A DNA stretch of 64,000 bases from Paenibacillus sp. FSL H3-0469. Its GTDB lineage: Bacteria; Bacillota; Bacilli; Paenibacillales; Paenibacillaceae. Below the pieces are notes generated by a model. The model saw nothing but the letters and a program-made list of their open reading frames with translations. It was not told where the DNA came from and searched no databases. The stretch spans positions 4,154,001 through 4,218,000 of the forward strand of contig NZ_CP150302.1 in the NCBI RefSeq assembly GCF_038051945.1, in the 5' to 3' direction. Position numbers and translations under genes: made by a program. Below, piece after piece: positions 49,286-57,537 of this stretch. The first letter of the stretch is position 1. Every line of letters starts with the position of its first letter.

Positions 49286-49792
49286 GTGGCCGTACTGATT
49301 AATGAACAGATTAAGGCAGCCGAGGTCGAGCTGACCGGGCTGAGGGGCGAGAAGCTCGGCACCGTATCCAGAAGCGAGGCTCTGTCCATGGCCAGAGCCG
49401 CAGGGGCCGACCTGGTCTGCACCTCGCTGATGAGCAGCCCGCCACCCTGCAGCCTGGTCGCCAAGGGCAAAGGCAAAGCGGCTGCGCAAGCCGCACGCAA
49501 AGGCGATACCAGTCGTCCGCAAGGCGGCAGCAATGAGAAGGTGAAGGAGCTGCGCTTCACCGCTCATATTGAAGAGCATGACTACGACACGAAGCTGCGT
49601 CAGGCGGACAAGCATCTGCGCTCCGGCAAGCCGGTGCAGCTCGTCGTGAAGTCCTCCGGCGCCAAGGAGGCCGCCGCTGCGAAGGCAGTGCTGGAGCGGC
49701 TCGTGGCCGATCTGAAGGAGGCCGGAACCAAGGCCTCCGGGCTGCAGACCAGCGGCAAGGGCGCACAGGTACGGATAAATCCGCGTACTTAA
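49286..49792 (+). CDS. Divergent translation initiation factor IF-3 paralogue
   Basis: A 168-residue IF-3-like protein. The N-domain begins VLINEQIKAAEVELTGLRGEKLG, as in infC products (INEQI-x-x-x-x-V-x-L-I-x-x-x-G-x-x-x-G), with EALSMARAAGADLVCTSLMSSPPPC. The linker is shortened and Ala/Gly/Lys-rich. The C-domain keeps KVKELRFTAHIEEHDYDTKLRQADKHLRSGKPVQLVV but has SSGAKEAAAAK where canonical IF-3 has the basic FRGRE-type loop that contacts 16S rRNA. So it may bind ribosomes differently. The start is GTG with GGGAGGA 8 nt before. The usual infC-rpmI-rplT neighbours are absent, confirming a paralogue. Role unknown. Confidence 0.83.
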   Translation: MAVLINEQIKAAEVELTGLRGEKLGTVSRSEALSMARAAGADLVCTSLMSSPPPCSLVAKGKGKAAAQAARKGDTSRPQGGSNEKVKELRFTAHIEEHDYDTKLRQADKHLRSGKPVQLVVKSSGAKEAAAAKAVLERLVADLKEAGTKASGLQTSGKGAQVRINPRT

Positions 49793-49858
49793 GTTGTCTG
49801 ATCAAGGCACCCTTAAGCCTGAATGATGTGCGGGTTCAGAACTGGCTGGACTCTACTT

Positions 49859-50044
49859 CTGTTGCACTTTATACATTAGCTGACCCCGAAATTGGTCTAA
49901 AAATTGATTCTATTGCACTCTGTACAGCAGAATCTGGACAAATAAGGGCTTTCGGGCAGAATTCAAGAAAACCATTGTATAAAATACAACAGATGATTAT
50001 TTAGCTTAGCTAAGCCCGAATTCTATTGCAGAAAATACAATCAG
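49859..50044. repeat. Cluster of four ~20-bp intergenic repeats (two direct, two inverted)
   Basis: Copies at 49859-49880 (CTGTTGCACTTTATACATT), 49910-49929 (CTATTGCACTCTGTACAGC) on the plus strand and 49972-49993, 50023-50044 on the minus strand (CTGTTGTATTTTATACAAT, CTGATTGTATTTTCTGCAAT). CGGGCAGAATTC and GCCCGAATTC form a further inverted pair. It looks like a small non-coding repeat element; no gene lies in 49793-50223. Confidence 0.55.
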
Positions 50045-50101
50045 TCTAAAAAAGTGCTGCAATGCCGCGTGAGACAGCGATAGGGAGTCCTGCTCATACA
50101 C

Positions 50102-50134
50102 AACAGGTGCCATCCTATAAGGACGGCACCTGTT
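50102..50134. terminator. Hairpin AACAGGTGCC/GGCACCTGTT
   Basis: Perfect 10-bp stem with a 13-nt loop between the repeat cluster and the GNAT gene. There is no clear T-run, so it may be a weak terminator for either neighbour. Confidence 0.5.
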
Positions 50135-50223
50135 ACTAAAATACGGCTTAGCAAGCCGTAATCTCTAATCTTCCGGTCTTCTTCCACGCTTCTTCCAATT
50201 ATATATTCCGCGCATATCCCTCG

Positions 50224-50838
50224 TCAGTTCATCGCCCGCCCGCTCAGCATATGGTCATTTCCCGCCTTGAAAGCCCGCTCTACAAACCGCTCCTTCGTCA
50301 GCACATGCAGCAGTTCCCCGTTGCAGTCCTCATAATCGCCGGTCAATCCGGCCAGCTCCTGCTCCACCCGGAAGCCCAGCTTCCGGAGCACCCCGAGCGA
50401 CGCGGTGTTACGCGGATCTGCCTTGGCGTATAGCTGCTCCAGTCCGATCACATCGAAAGCGTAGTCCGCCAGCGCCGCAGCGGCTTCGGTAGCATATCCC
50501 CGGCCCCAGTGTTCACGCCCGATCAGATAATACAGCTCTGCATCCGGCGCCCTGAACTCCAGCACACCGGCCCCGCACCAGCCGATCAGCTGCCCGGTCG
50601 CCTTATCGCAGATGGCAAATGAATACTTGAACGGCAGCTCAAACGGCGTATGATAGCTGAACATCAGCCAGCGGAACATGCCCTCATACTCATGCCTCGG
50701 CATGACCTCCATATGCATGAAGGCCAGCACCTCCGGGTTCTGCATGAGCTCGAACGAAGCCATCAGATCACTTTCTATATAGGGACGGATGATTAACCGC
50801 TCTGTTTCGAGCTTCATCCTGGACAATGCCAGATTCAT
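50224..50838 (-). CDS. GNAT acetyltransferase, RimJ/RimL type
   Basis: A 204-residue protein beginning METERLIIRPY-like (LETERLIIRPYIESDLMASFELM), the standard RimJ-type start. The acetyl-CoA loop is LIGREHWGRGYATEAAAALADYAF (about 120-145), followed by ADPRNTASLGVLRKLGF. It probably acetylates a protein N-terminus or small amine; the acceptor is unknown. The ATG at 50838 was chosen because GAAGGTGAGG lies 11 nt upstream. ATG 50817 is an alternative. It lies 16 bp... after the ABC exporter gene upstream on the same strand is read toward it, so the two may share a transcript. Confidence 0.83.
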   Translation of the reverse strand: MNLALSRMKLETERLIIRPYIESDLMASFELMQNPEVLAFMHMEVMPRHEYEGMFRWLMFSYHTPFELPFKYSFAICDKATGQLIGWCGAGVLEFRAPDAELYYLIGREHWGRGYATEAAAALADYAFDVIGLEQLYAKADPRNTASLGVLRKLGFRVEQELAGLTGDYEDCNGELLHVLTKERFVERAFKAGNDHMLSGRAMN

Positions 50839-50919
50839 AATACACGTAACCTCACCTTCAAGTTCTATCTGCCACCCAGCATAGTTCAGGCGGAGATAGT
50901 CCACAAGGTAAAAGATAGT

Positions 50920-52626
50920 TTAATCCGTTTGCCCCCTGCCGTTATTCCACAGCGTACGGAAGGAAGGGCAGTCCCGGATCAGGGAATCGAAATCCCCTTC
51001 CCCCGCCAGCCTGCCTTGCTCCATGACCAGAATTTGGTCCACGCCGCTGATGAAATTCAGCCGGTGTGCGATAATCATGACCGTCTTATGCCTGAACTCT
51101 GCGAATACCGTCTCCATCAGGCTGCGCTCCGTAATATTATCCAGGGCCGATACCGGCTCATCAAGGATGATCAGGTTCCGCTTCTGCAGGATCGCCCGGG
51201 CAAAAGCCAGCCGCTGACGCTCCCCGCCCGACAGCTTCAGCCCGCGCTCCCCAACCCGCGTCTCCAGCTTCTCCGGCAGCTCCAACACCTTCTCCTTCAG
51301 GTGAACCTTATCCAGCACCGCATACAGCTCTTCATCCGGAACGTCCTGCTCAAACACCATGTTGCCCCGGATGGTGGTGTCGAAGATCGGACTGTCCTGC
51401 GACAGATATGAGATGTGATCATAGTAGCTGTCCAGACTCAGCTCGTCGATATCCGTGCCGTCGACCAGCAGCTGGCCGCCGTTTTTTTTGAGCAGGCCCG
51501 TAATCAGCTTAATAACCGTTGACTTGCCGCTGCCGCTTAGTCCGACCAGAGCCACTGAGGTTCCTGGCGCAACCGAGAAGGACAGCCGGTCCAGCACCTG
51601 TACCTCTCCGTAGCTGAATGTTACATCCTTGAATTCAATGCTGCCCTGTAGCTGCGCAAGCGCCTTGCCCTGCTCCAGATTCCGGTCCTCCGGGGCATTC
51701 AGGAAGGCCTCGAACCGCTGATAGGTGACCCTGTTCAGCTTATAGCCGACGAATAATACGTTGAAGATGGCGATCGGCGTATAAATTTTCTCAATGAACA
51801 TGAACAGCGCGACCATGACCCCGACAGAGGCCTGCCCGGACACCACATTCTTCACGCCGTACAGCAGCACAACCACCTTAATGACCGTAATGAACAATTC
51901 GAATAAGGCGAAGAAGGATTCATGAATCATCTGCAGCTTCGCGCTCTGCCTGATGATCTGTTGTGCGGCCCTGTTCAGTCTGCCGATCTCCTGCGCGTAC
52001 TTCTTGTTGGTGCGGAAGACGACCAGCTCCATGAAGCCGCGGACCCCGTACCGGGACATGGCCTCCTGCTGCATAAGCACCGATTCCTTGATCCGGTAGA
52101 GAACTTTGAGCAGAATATTCGTTAACAGGAAGATAACCACGTACCCGCCCGCAATCACCAGCATGATTCTGGTGTCATAGTAGCTGATGAAGAGCAGGCT
52201 GAAGAGAATCGTAGGCAGCAGCTCATGCAGCGTGTGGAGGACAAAAGAAAACAGAATACTGTTCCCGGCAGCCGCGCCGTTCTCAATCACCTTAATCATC
52301 TGGCCTGTGCCCATGTTCTGATAGGCGGAATAATCCATTCTGGAGATTTTGGACAAGGCCATAATCTTCAGTCTTTCTGTGATGCTGCTCGATAGATAAG
52401 CGCTGGGATATTCATCCGCATAATTCAGCAGGACGTTCAGGCCGAGCAGTATCCCGTAGACGACTACTCCGTAGAGGATTTCACGGAAGCCTGTTCCCGC
52501 CACCGCCTGATCCAGAATCTTCTGGAAGACTACAATACCCAGGCTGCTTAAGAGCTGAATGGCGAAGCCGAGACCTATATACAGTGCGGCCCACCCTCTG
52601 AGGTGGACAAGACATTTTTTTAACAT
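50920..52626 (-). CDS. ABC exporter (fused membrane and ATPase domains)
   Basis: A 568-residue half-transporter. Six membrane helices occupy about 15-310. The ATPase has Walker A in ALVGLSGSGKSTVIK (about 365), the Q-loop region SYLSQDSPIF, signature LSGGERQRLAFARAIL and Walker B LIILDEPVSALD, then the switch His in VMIIAHRLNFI. It belongs to the lipid A/multidrug/peptide exporter type and works as a homodimer or with a missing partner; no second half lies next to it. GGAG lies 9 nt before ATG 52626. It ends 81 bp before the GNAT gene on the same strand. The substrate is unknown. Confidence 0.88.
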   Translation of the reverse strand: MLKKCLVHLRGWAALYIGLGFAIQLLSSLGIVVFQKILDQAVAGTGFREILYGVVVYGILLGLNVLLNYADEYPSAYLSSSITERLKIMALSKISRMDYSAYQNMGTGQMIKVIENGAAAGNSILFSFVLHTLHELLPTILFSLLFISYYDTRIMLVIAGGYVVIFLLTNILLKVLYRIKESVLMQQEAMSRYGVRGFMELVVFRTNKKYAQEIGRLNRAAQQIIRQSAKLQMIHESFFALFELFITVIKVVVLLYGVKNVVSGQASVGVMVALFMFIEKIYTPIAIFNVLFVGYKLNRVTYQRFEAFLNAPEDRNLEQGKALAQLQGSIEFKDVTFSYGEVQVLDRLSFSVAPGTSVALVGLSGSGKSTVIKLITGLLKKNGGQLLVDGTDIDELSLDSYYDHISYLSQDSPIFDTTIRGNMVFEQDVPDEELYAVLDKVHLKEKVLELPEKLETRVGERGLKLSGGERQRLAFARAILQKRNLIILDEPVSALDNITERSLMETVFAEFRHKTVMIIAHRLNFISGVDQILVMEQGRLAGEGDFDSLIRDCPSFRTLWNNGRGQTD

Positions 52627-52951
52627 GATCACAATCTCCAATCTTATTCATAAGAGTATGGCAAAAAGCCGGGAACTCTCCTCGCCACTCCGCGCCAAAG
52701 ACTCCTGCCTCAGCAGTATAGTCTTCAAGCGGAATAACTCAGTGTCCCGGCTCACAAAGAATGACCTTCCAGGCACCGTTCAAGAATCCAGTTAGCTGTG
52801 ACCAAGAGGACAGACCTCCCCCTTGGTGGCTGGTACGCGTTCTACCCAGCCCGATAACTAGTTCCTTGCAACGGTACGGAATGGCATCCATTTCACCTCT
52901 TTGATAAGATTGACTATCATTGTATGCTTCGGGCAGACTGGCCGTCAAGCC
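52627..52951. other. Gene-free region upstream of the ABC exporter
   Basis: About 325 bp without a supported gene. The minus strand contains GGCTGGGTA/TACCAGCC (near 52830-52853) and a CCAAG...CTTGG hairpin (near 52802-52826). They may form a 5' leader structure for the exporter, but no known riboswitch class is matched with confidence. Confidence 0.4.
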
Positions 52952-53419
52952 CTAGCGATTAGTCTTTTTTGCCGCATCCGGATCCGCTTCGGGGCTGGCA
53001 TCTGAAGCGGAATCCGCTTCGGCGGCTTCTTCTGCATCCTCGCTATCCTCGTCCGCAGCGGCCAGCGCCGCCTTCTCACTGCGGCTCCATTCCAGGAATT
53101 CGATGGTATCCTGATCCTCAGGGTCCAGCTTATTCGCCTTCTTGAATGCTTTGATCGCCTGGTCGTACTCGTCCAGATAATAGTGGGCGTAGCCGACACG
53201 GAAATGCCACAGCGGGTCTTTTTTACCCTGATCCGCCGCCTTGTTGAACCATTTAAGCGCTTCCCGGTAGCGGCCCAGATTGTTGAGCGCCCGGCCCAGA
53301 TGAACCGCCAGCTCCTCATCGATCAGCGGTGTCGGCACCTCTTTGATGCGGGATACGATTTCTTCATATTCGTCCGCCTCATGCCAAGCGTTCAATTGCG
53401 CGATTAATTCTTCTCTCAT
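52952..53419 (-). CDS. TPR protein with acidic low-complexity tail
   Basis: A 155-residue protein with two to three TPR units (LAVHLGRALNNLGRYREALKWFNKA, LWHFRVGYAHYYLDEYDQAIKAFKKANKLDPED). An acidic, Ala-rich tail follows (about 118-155, DEDSEDAEEAAEAD). The TPR part is clearly related to residues 1-125 of the poly-immunity protein at 41470, including LWHFR-x-GY. The ATG at 53419 follows GGGAGG. It probably acts as a scaffold in protein contacts. The gene lies between an ABC exporter and a sensor kinase. Confidence 0.78.
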   Translation of the reverse strand: MREELIAQLNAWHEADEYEEIVSRIKEVPTPLIDEELAVHLGRALNNLGRYREALKWFNKAADQGKKDPLWHFRVGYAHYYLDEYDQAIKAFKKANKLDPEDQDTIEFLEWSRSEKAALAAADEDSEDAEEAAEADSASDASPEADPDAAKKTNR

Positions 53420-53505
53420 TACCCATAGCCTCCCGGTTAATAGTTCCAAGTTCTCTTAGAGATACTTTATCATTTTCACACCAAGTTTCCCACTGTTGCC
53501 GTGCG

Positions 53506-54744
53506 TTAGGCAGGGATGATGATCCGGAAGACCGTTCCCTTGCCCTTCTCGCTGGTGACCTCAATACGCCCCTTGAGCTTGTTAATCGTGTTATACGCCA
53601 TGACCATTCCGAGCCCCGTTCCATCCGCCTTGGTGGAGTAATACGGCTTGCCCAGGCGCGAGATCTCATCCTTCGTCATTCCGACACCGGTGTCGCTGAT
53701 GGTAATGATAATATTCTGCCCGCTTGCGAAGACACTAATGGACAGGACGGCATCCTCCACCCCCTCCATCGCTTCAATCGCATTCTTGTACAGATTAATC
53801 AGACATTGCTGCATCTCATTACTGTCATAATGGGTGCTGAGCGGATTGTTGAAGCTGAATTCAACCGCAACCTTGTGGATCGTGGCATACGGCAATATCA
53901 CATTCTTGGTGTATTCACATTCTGCCATCAGGTTGGAGTAGACCCGGCTCGCCGACTGCGGCTTGGCAAAAGACAGATAATCGCTGATAATCTTCTCCGC
54001 CCGGTTCAGCTCCAGCAGTGACAGCTCAACATACCCCTTCTCTTGCGGGGTTAGGTTCTTGGAGAGATTAAGCAGCTGCAGGAAGCCGCTGGTCACGGTT
54101 AACGGATTGCGCATCTCATGGGAGACACTGGCCGCCAGCTCACTGACCACGTTCAGCCGCTCCGACTGCATAATCCGCTCACGGTTCCTGAGATTCGCCA
54201 GGATCTGCTCCAGCAGGATCATCAGGATCGCCATGACCACCGCATGCGTAGTTAAGGCATAGAAGGCGAGCGTCCAGAACTGGGTATCCAGCTTATCCAT
54301 GATCTGGCCCAGAATGATCAGATAACAGCCCATAGTCAGCACCACGATGGAGGTAGCCCACAAGATCCGTCCCTTAGGCTTAGAACGGAGAAATCTGGAG
54401 CTTATAGAAGGAACCAGGATGAATACTGCTGTCGAAAAAAGTAAGGACTGGACGGTTCCCTCACCGCCTATGTAGAAACGGTATACATTCAGAATCACAT
54501 ATAAGGGCAGGGTATGTTTGTACCCTCCATACAAGGCCGCAATGACAAACGGAACATACCGCAGGTCAAAGATGAACCCGGTCTCCAGCCGGATCGGCTT
54601 GGCGATACACAGGATCATGGTGGCGGCGATGAGCAGTACAAGAATCTTATGATTGTAGGCGTGGGGCCTGTTCTCGAAGAAAATCAGAAATATCAGCACC
54701 GGAAACAGCATAAACAAAAAATTGAGCAGCAGCGTCTCAAACAA
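53506..54744 (-). CDS. Membrane sensor histidine kinase (5TM-5TMR_LYT/KinB-like)
   Basis: A 412-residue kinase. The N-terminal ~190 residues hold six hydrophobic segments of the 5TM-5TMR_LYT kind (PVLIFLIFFENRPHAYN, FIFDLRYVPFVIAALYGGYKH). The HisKA H-box is ELAASVSHEMRNPLTVTSGFLQLL (His about 213). The ATPase has the N-box LINLYKNAIEAME and G-boxes DTGVGM and GTGLGMVMAYNTI. The layout matches KinB-type kinases feeding the sporulation phosphorelay or similar orphan kinases; no response regulator is adjacent, which supports that. The signal is unknown. Confidence 0.85.
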   Translation of the reverse strand: MFETLLLNFLFMLFPVLIFLIFFENRPHAYNHKILVLLIAATMILCIAKPIRLETGFIFDLRYVPFVIAALYGGYKHTLPLYVILNVYRFYIGGEGTVQSLLFSTAVFILVPSISSRFLRSKPKGRILWATSIVVLTMGCYLIILGQIMDKLDTQFWTLAFYALTTHAVVMAILMILLEQILANLRNRERIMQSERLNVVSELAASVSHEMRNPLTVTSGFLQLLNLSKNLTPQEKGYVELSLLELNRAEKIISDYLSFAKPQSASRVYSNLMAECEYTKNVILPYATIHKVAVEFSFNNPLSTHYDSNEMQQCLINLYKNAIEAMEGVEDAVLSISVFASGQNIIITISDTGVGMTKDEISRLGKPYYSTKADGTGLGMVMAYNTINKLKGRIEVTSEKGKGTVFRIIIPA

Positions 54745-54969
54745 GGCTAACTTCCTTTCGGTTCTAATGCTGGTGTCAAGAGATACGTTTGTATTCTGAG
54801 CACTATACTTAGAACATTACGCTAACCTGATATTAGAAGTAAAGGAATTATTGTATGCGTTTTTTTCTCCCGGAATTCAAGGATACCCGCAAAAAGTGTC
54901 GAATACGTATCCTTTGAAGGCATGAGGCACAGCATTGCATAACTACAGCTACCAAAGGAGCGGGTATCC

Positions 54970-55767
54970 ATGGCTTTTACCATTAATAACCTGAAAGACA
55001 ATTCCAACGTTGTTATTAAAGAGCAGCTAGGCGGCTTCAGCATCATCGAATACAAAGAGGATCTCAGCACCACCACCCGCTATGAAGCGGAGACCAACTT
55101 CTTCATGAGCAAGAGCAACATGCGCAACAAGCAGCTGATGATTGAGCTGAATAACAATGAGGTGATGCTGAGTGCCGGGGCCATGCAATATATGATCGGC
55201 AATATCGAGATGACCTCCGGCATTAAAGGCGTAGGAGGACTGATGCGCAATATGCTATCCGGGGCGGCAACCGGAACCAGTGCAGTCAAGCCGCTCTACA
55301 AGGGAACCGGAACGATCCTGCTGGAGACCACCTACAAATACCTCTGGCTGATTGATGTGGACAACGACCATATCGTGATCGATGACGGCATGTTCCTGGC
55401 TTGCGAGACTACGCTCGACATCTCCGTTGCGGCACGCAAGAACATCTCCTCTGCCGTCCTCGGCGGTGAAGGGCTGTTCAACCTGAGCGCACGTGGCAAA
55501 GGGATTCTTGCCCTCGAAGCTCCCATTCCTTCCGAGGAAGCTGTCGTGGTCGAGCTGCAGAATGATGTGCTGAAGGTGGACGGTAACTTTGCTCTCATGT
55601 GGTCCAACTCGCTGGACTTCACAGTTGAGAAGTCAGGCAAGACCCGTCTGGGCTCCGCCGCCTCCGGCGAAGGCCTGGTCAACGTGTACCGGGGAACCGG
55701 CATGGTCTGGCTGGCCCCGCTCATGAATTACAGAAACAGCCTGCTTCAGGGCACGCCTACTTCTTAA
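54970..55767 (+). CDS. AIM24 family protein
   Basis: A 265-residue all-beta protein of the AIM24 (TIGR00266-like) family. GEMQYM-type turn (SAGAMQYMIGNIEM), GVGGLMRNMLSGAATGTSAVKPLYKGTGTILLE (in part) and the late GEGLVNVYRGTGMVWLAP are the conserved Gly-rich beta-prism turns. Named after a yeast mitochondrial inner membrane protein; the bacterial function is unknown, although some are secreted or surface-bound. AAAGGAG stands before the ATG. A HAD-GNAT fusion gene follows 35 bp later and may be co-transcribed. Confidence 0.85.
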   Translation: MAFTINNLKDNSNVVIKEQLGGFSIIEYKEDLSTTTRYEAETNFFMSKSNMRNKQLMIELNNNEVMLSAGAMQYMIGNIEMTSGIKGVGGLMRNMLSGAATGTSAVKPLYKGTGTILLETTYKYLWLIDVDNDHIVIDDGMFLACETTLDISVAARKNISSAVLGGEGLFNLSARGKGILALEAPIPSEEAVVVELQNDVLKVDGNFALMWSNSLDFTVEKSGKTRLGSAASGEGLVNVYRGTGMVWLAPLMNYRNSLLQGTPTS

Positions 55768-55802
55768 TTCTCTCTATTTCTCTCGAAAGGAAGTACCCTC
55801 TA

Positions 55803-57101
55803 ATGCCTATCCAAGCAGTACTGTTTGATTTCGGGAGACATTTCGAAGAATTTCAGAATGACGATACCATTATAGCGTTGCTTCAAGATTTGAAGGCCCA
55901 GGGAATGAAGCTTGGGGTCATCACCGGAAAAAGCAGACGGGCCTATCAGATATCGGCGGGAGCGCTGGATTTGGACCGTTTCTTTGATCTCTCGATTACT
56001 GGAGATGATGTGGTGAAGCCTAAGCCTGATCCTGAGGGAATTCACTCCGCTCTGCGGATTCTGGGTATGAATTATTCCAATGCCATCTTCGTAGGGGACA
56101 GCAATGCCGATATTCTCGCGGGCAAAGCAGCAGGGCTGCGGACTTACGGAGTGCGCTGGCTATCGACCTTCCAGAGTCAGACTTACGAGGTTATGCCAGA
56201 CGGTATTTTCGAGAGTGTTGCCGAATTCCGCCAGCTTCTTAAGCTGGAGAGCATCATTCCAATGACCTACCATTCCAGCCGGCAAGCGGCAGACATTACG
56301 CTGCTGGAGCAGCAATGCACTCAGGCGGATTCTATCCAATTGAACTCAGATCTTGAGCATCTCGTCAAAAAAGACGGTGACCATTCCCTGCTCTGCTACC
56401 GTGGCGATCAGCTCATCGGCCTGCTTAGCTGGTTCGCTGCCGGGGGCGATGAGGCACAGATCAATGCCATGGTCCATCCGGATTATCGCCGGAACGGTGT
56501 ATTCCGCAGACTGATAGAACGGGCAACGAAAGATATGGCACCTCTAGGCATTCACAGGCTCAGCTATAGAATTCCAGGAGGCTCAGAGACAGGGATCGGC
56601 GCAGCCCTGGCCCTTGGCGCCCACTTCGCCAGATCTGAGTACGCGATGGCTTACGTCCCGCACAACACATCGCTACACCCGGTTGAGGAAGATCTGCGGC
56701 TGCTCCCGGCCACACCGGCAGATTGGGAATTCATAATATCCTGCTCCTCCCAGGCATTCGTAGAACCGGAAGATACAACACGCGAGTACTTCACTCAGAC
56801 GGATGAGCCGGAGCGGGTAACCTATATCGCTTGGCTAGAGAACCGGGCGACCGGTTTGATCCGGGTCAATTATATTAATGAGGATACCGCATTTATTCAT
56901 AACTTCTGTATACTGCCTGCTTGTCAGGGTCAGGGAATTGGCGGGAAGGTGCTAAGGCAAACCGTCAGTATTCTATTGCAGAAGCCTTATCCGGTAATTC
57001 GCCTCAGCGTAGTCACCGAGAACGTCCGGGCTTTGAACCTCTATCTCCGTGCCGGATTTGAGATTAACTCAGAGTACAGATATTACAGCGGCAGCCTGTG
57101 A
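55803..57101 (+). CDS. HAD-like domain (motif I lost) fused to two GNAT domains
   Basis: A 432-residue fusion. Residues 1-145 are a HAD phosphatase fold, but the start reads QAVLFDFGRHFEEFQ instead of LFDFDGTL. The second Asp of DxD and the whole cap domain (usually ~60-70 residues) are missing, as though by in-frame deletion. Motifs II-IV remain (LGVITGKSRRAY, KPKPDPEGI, FVGDSNADI). Residues ~150-290 and ~295-432 are two GNAT domains (INAMVHPDYRRNGVFRRLIERA; FCILPACQGQGIGGKVLRQTV, then ENVRALNLYLRAGFE). So acetyl transfer may remain while the HAD part is probably inactive. RBS GAAAGGAAG. It has a terminator at 57111. Confidence 0.8.
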   Translation: MPIQAVLFDFGRHFEEFQNDDTIIALLQDLKAQGMKLGVITGKSRRAYQISAGALDLDRFFDLSITGDDVVKPKPDPEGIHSALRILGMNYSNAIFVGDSNADILAGKAAGLRTYGVRWLSTFQSQTYEVMPDGIFESVAEFRQLLKLESIIPMTYHSSRQAADITLLEQQCTQADSIQLNSDLEHLVKKDGDHSLLCYRGDQLIGLLSWFAAGGDEAQINAMVHPDYRRNGVFRRLIERATKDMAPLGIHRLSYRIPGGSETGIGAALALGAHFARSEYAMAYVPHNTSLHPVEEDLRLLPATPADWEFIISCSSQAFVEPEDTTREYFTQTDEPERVTYIAWLENRATGLIRVNYINEDTAFIHNFCILPACQGQGIGGKVLRQTVSILLQKPYPVIRLSVVTENVRALNLYLRAGFEINSEYRYYSGSL

Positions 57102-57110
57102 CTTAAGCCC

Positions 57111-57149
57111 AAAAAAGATCCTCTTTCTGATTAAGAAAGGGGATCTTTT
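57111..57149. terminator. Bidirectional terminator
   Basis: Stem AAAAGATCC-CTTTC/GAAAG-GGATCTTTT around TGATTAA, between the convergent HAD-GNAT and spore-protein genes, with A-run left and T-run right. Confidence 0.85.
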
Positions 57150-57180
57150 GCATGCGGGCTCCTATATCCTATATCGCATT

Positions 57181-57465
57181 CTAAGACTTCTGCTTACCCG
57201 CAAGCTGCTCCTGGGCCAGGCGCACCATCTCGCGGACCATGGAGCCGCCGATTCTGCCGCCAATCTGTCCGGCCGACCCGGTGGTCAGCTTGCCGTTATT
57301 TCCGGCTTCCAGTGGGATGCCCAGCTCTTTGGCTACCTCGTATTTCACATCGTCCGGATGATTCGGATCCACGTGATATCCTTCCTGCCGCATAACCTCT
57401 GCTTTGAACGTCTGCATTCCCTGGGCGGACCCTGGTACAGCATATTTCCTGCTTCTTCTCGCCAT
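57181..57465 (-). CDS. Alpha/beta-type small acid-soluble spore protein (SASP)
   Basis: A 94-residue protein with the alpha/beta-SASP core. KYEVAKELGIPLEAG is the first DNA-binding helix, with the Glu-Leu/Ile GPR protease-like context, and GGRIGGSMVREMVRLAQEQL the second, matching the family's GGEITRRLVAMAEQQL. It coats and protects spore DNA and is degraded on germination. The ~35-residue N-terminal extension (MARRSRKYAVPGSAQGMQTFKAEVMRQEG) is longer than in classical SASPs but seen in Paenibacillus. Late-sporulation (sigma-G) control is expected; I did not find a clear sigma-G promoter. Confidence 0.88.
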   Translation of the reverse strand: MARRSRKYAVPGSAQGMQTFKAEVMRQEGYHVDPNHPDDVKYEVAKELGIPLEAGNNGKLTTGSAGQIGGRIGGSMVREMVRLAQEQLAGKQKS

Positions 57466-57537
57466 TTACGGACACGCTCCCTTGCTGTCTTTCCTCTAAG
57501 TTGCCCAGGAGCGCGTGTCTTCATTCCCTGCCGCCCT

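Noticed and set aside
52802..52860. Possible T-box leader before the ABC exporter (minus strand TGGGTAGAACGCG resembles AGGGTGGAACCGCG)
   Set aside because: Only 11 of 14 positions fit with a gap, no convincing specifier stem was found, and an ABC exporter is not a usual T-box target. It needs a covariance-model search; a significant hit would revive it.
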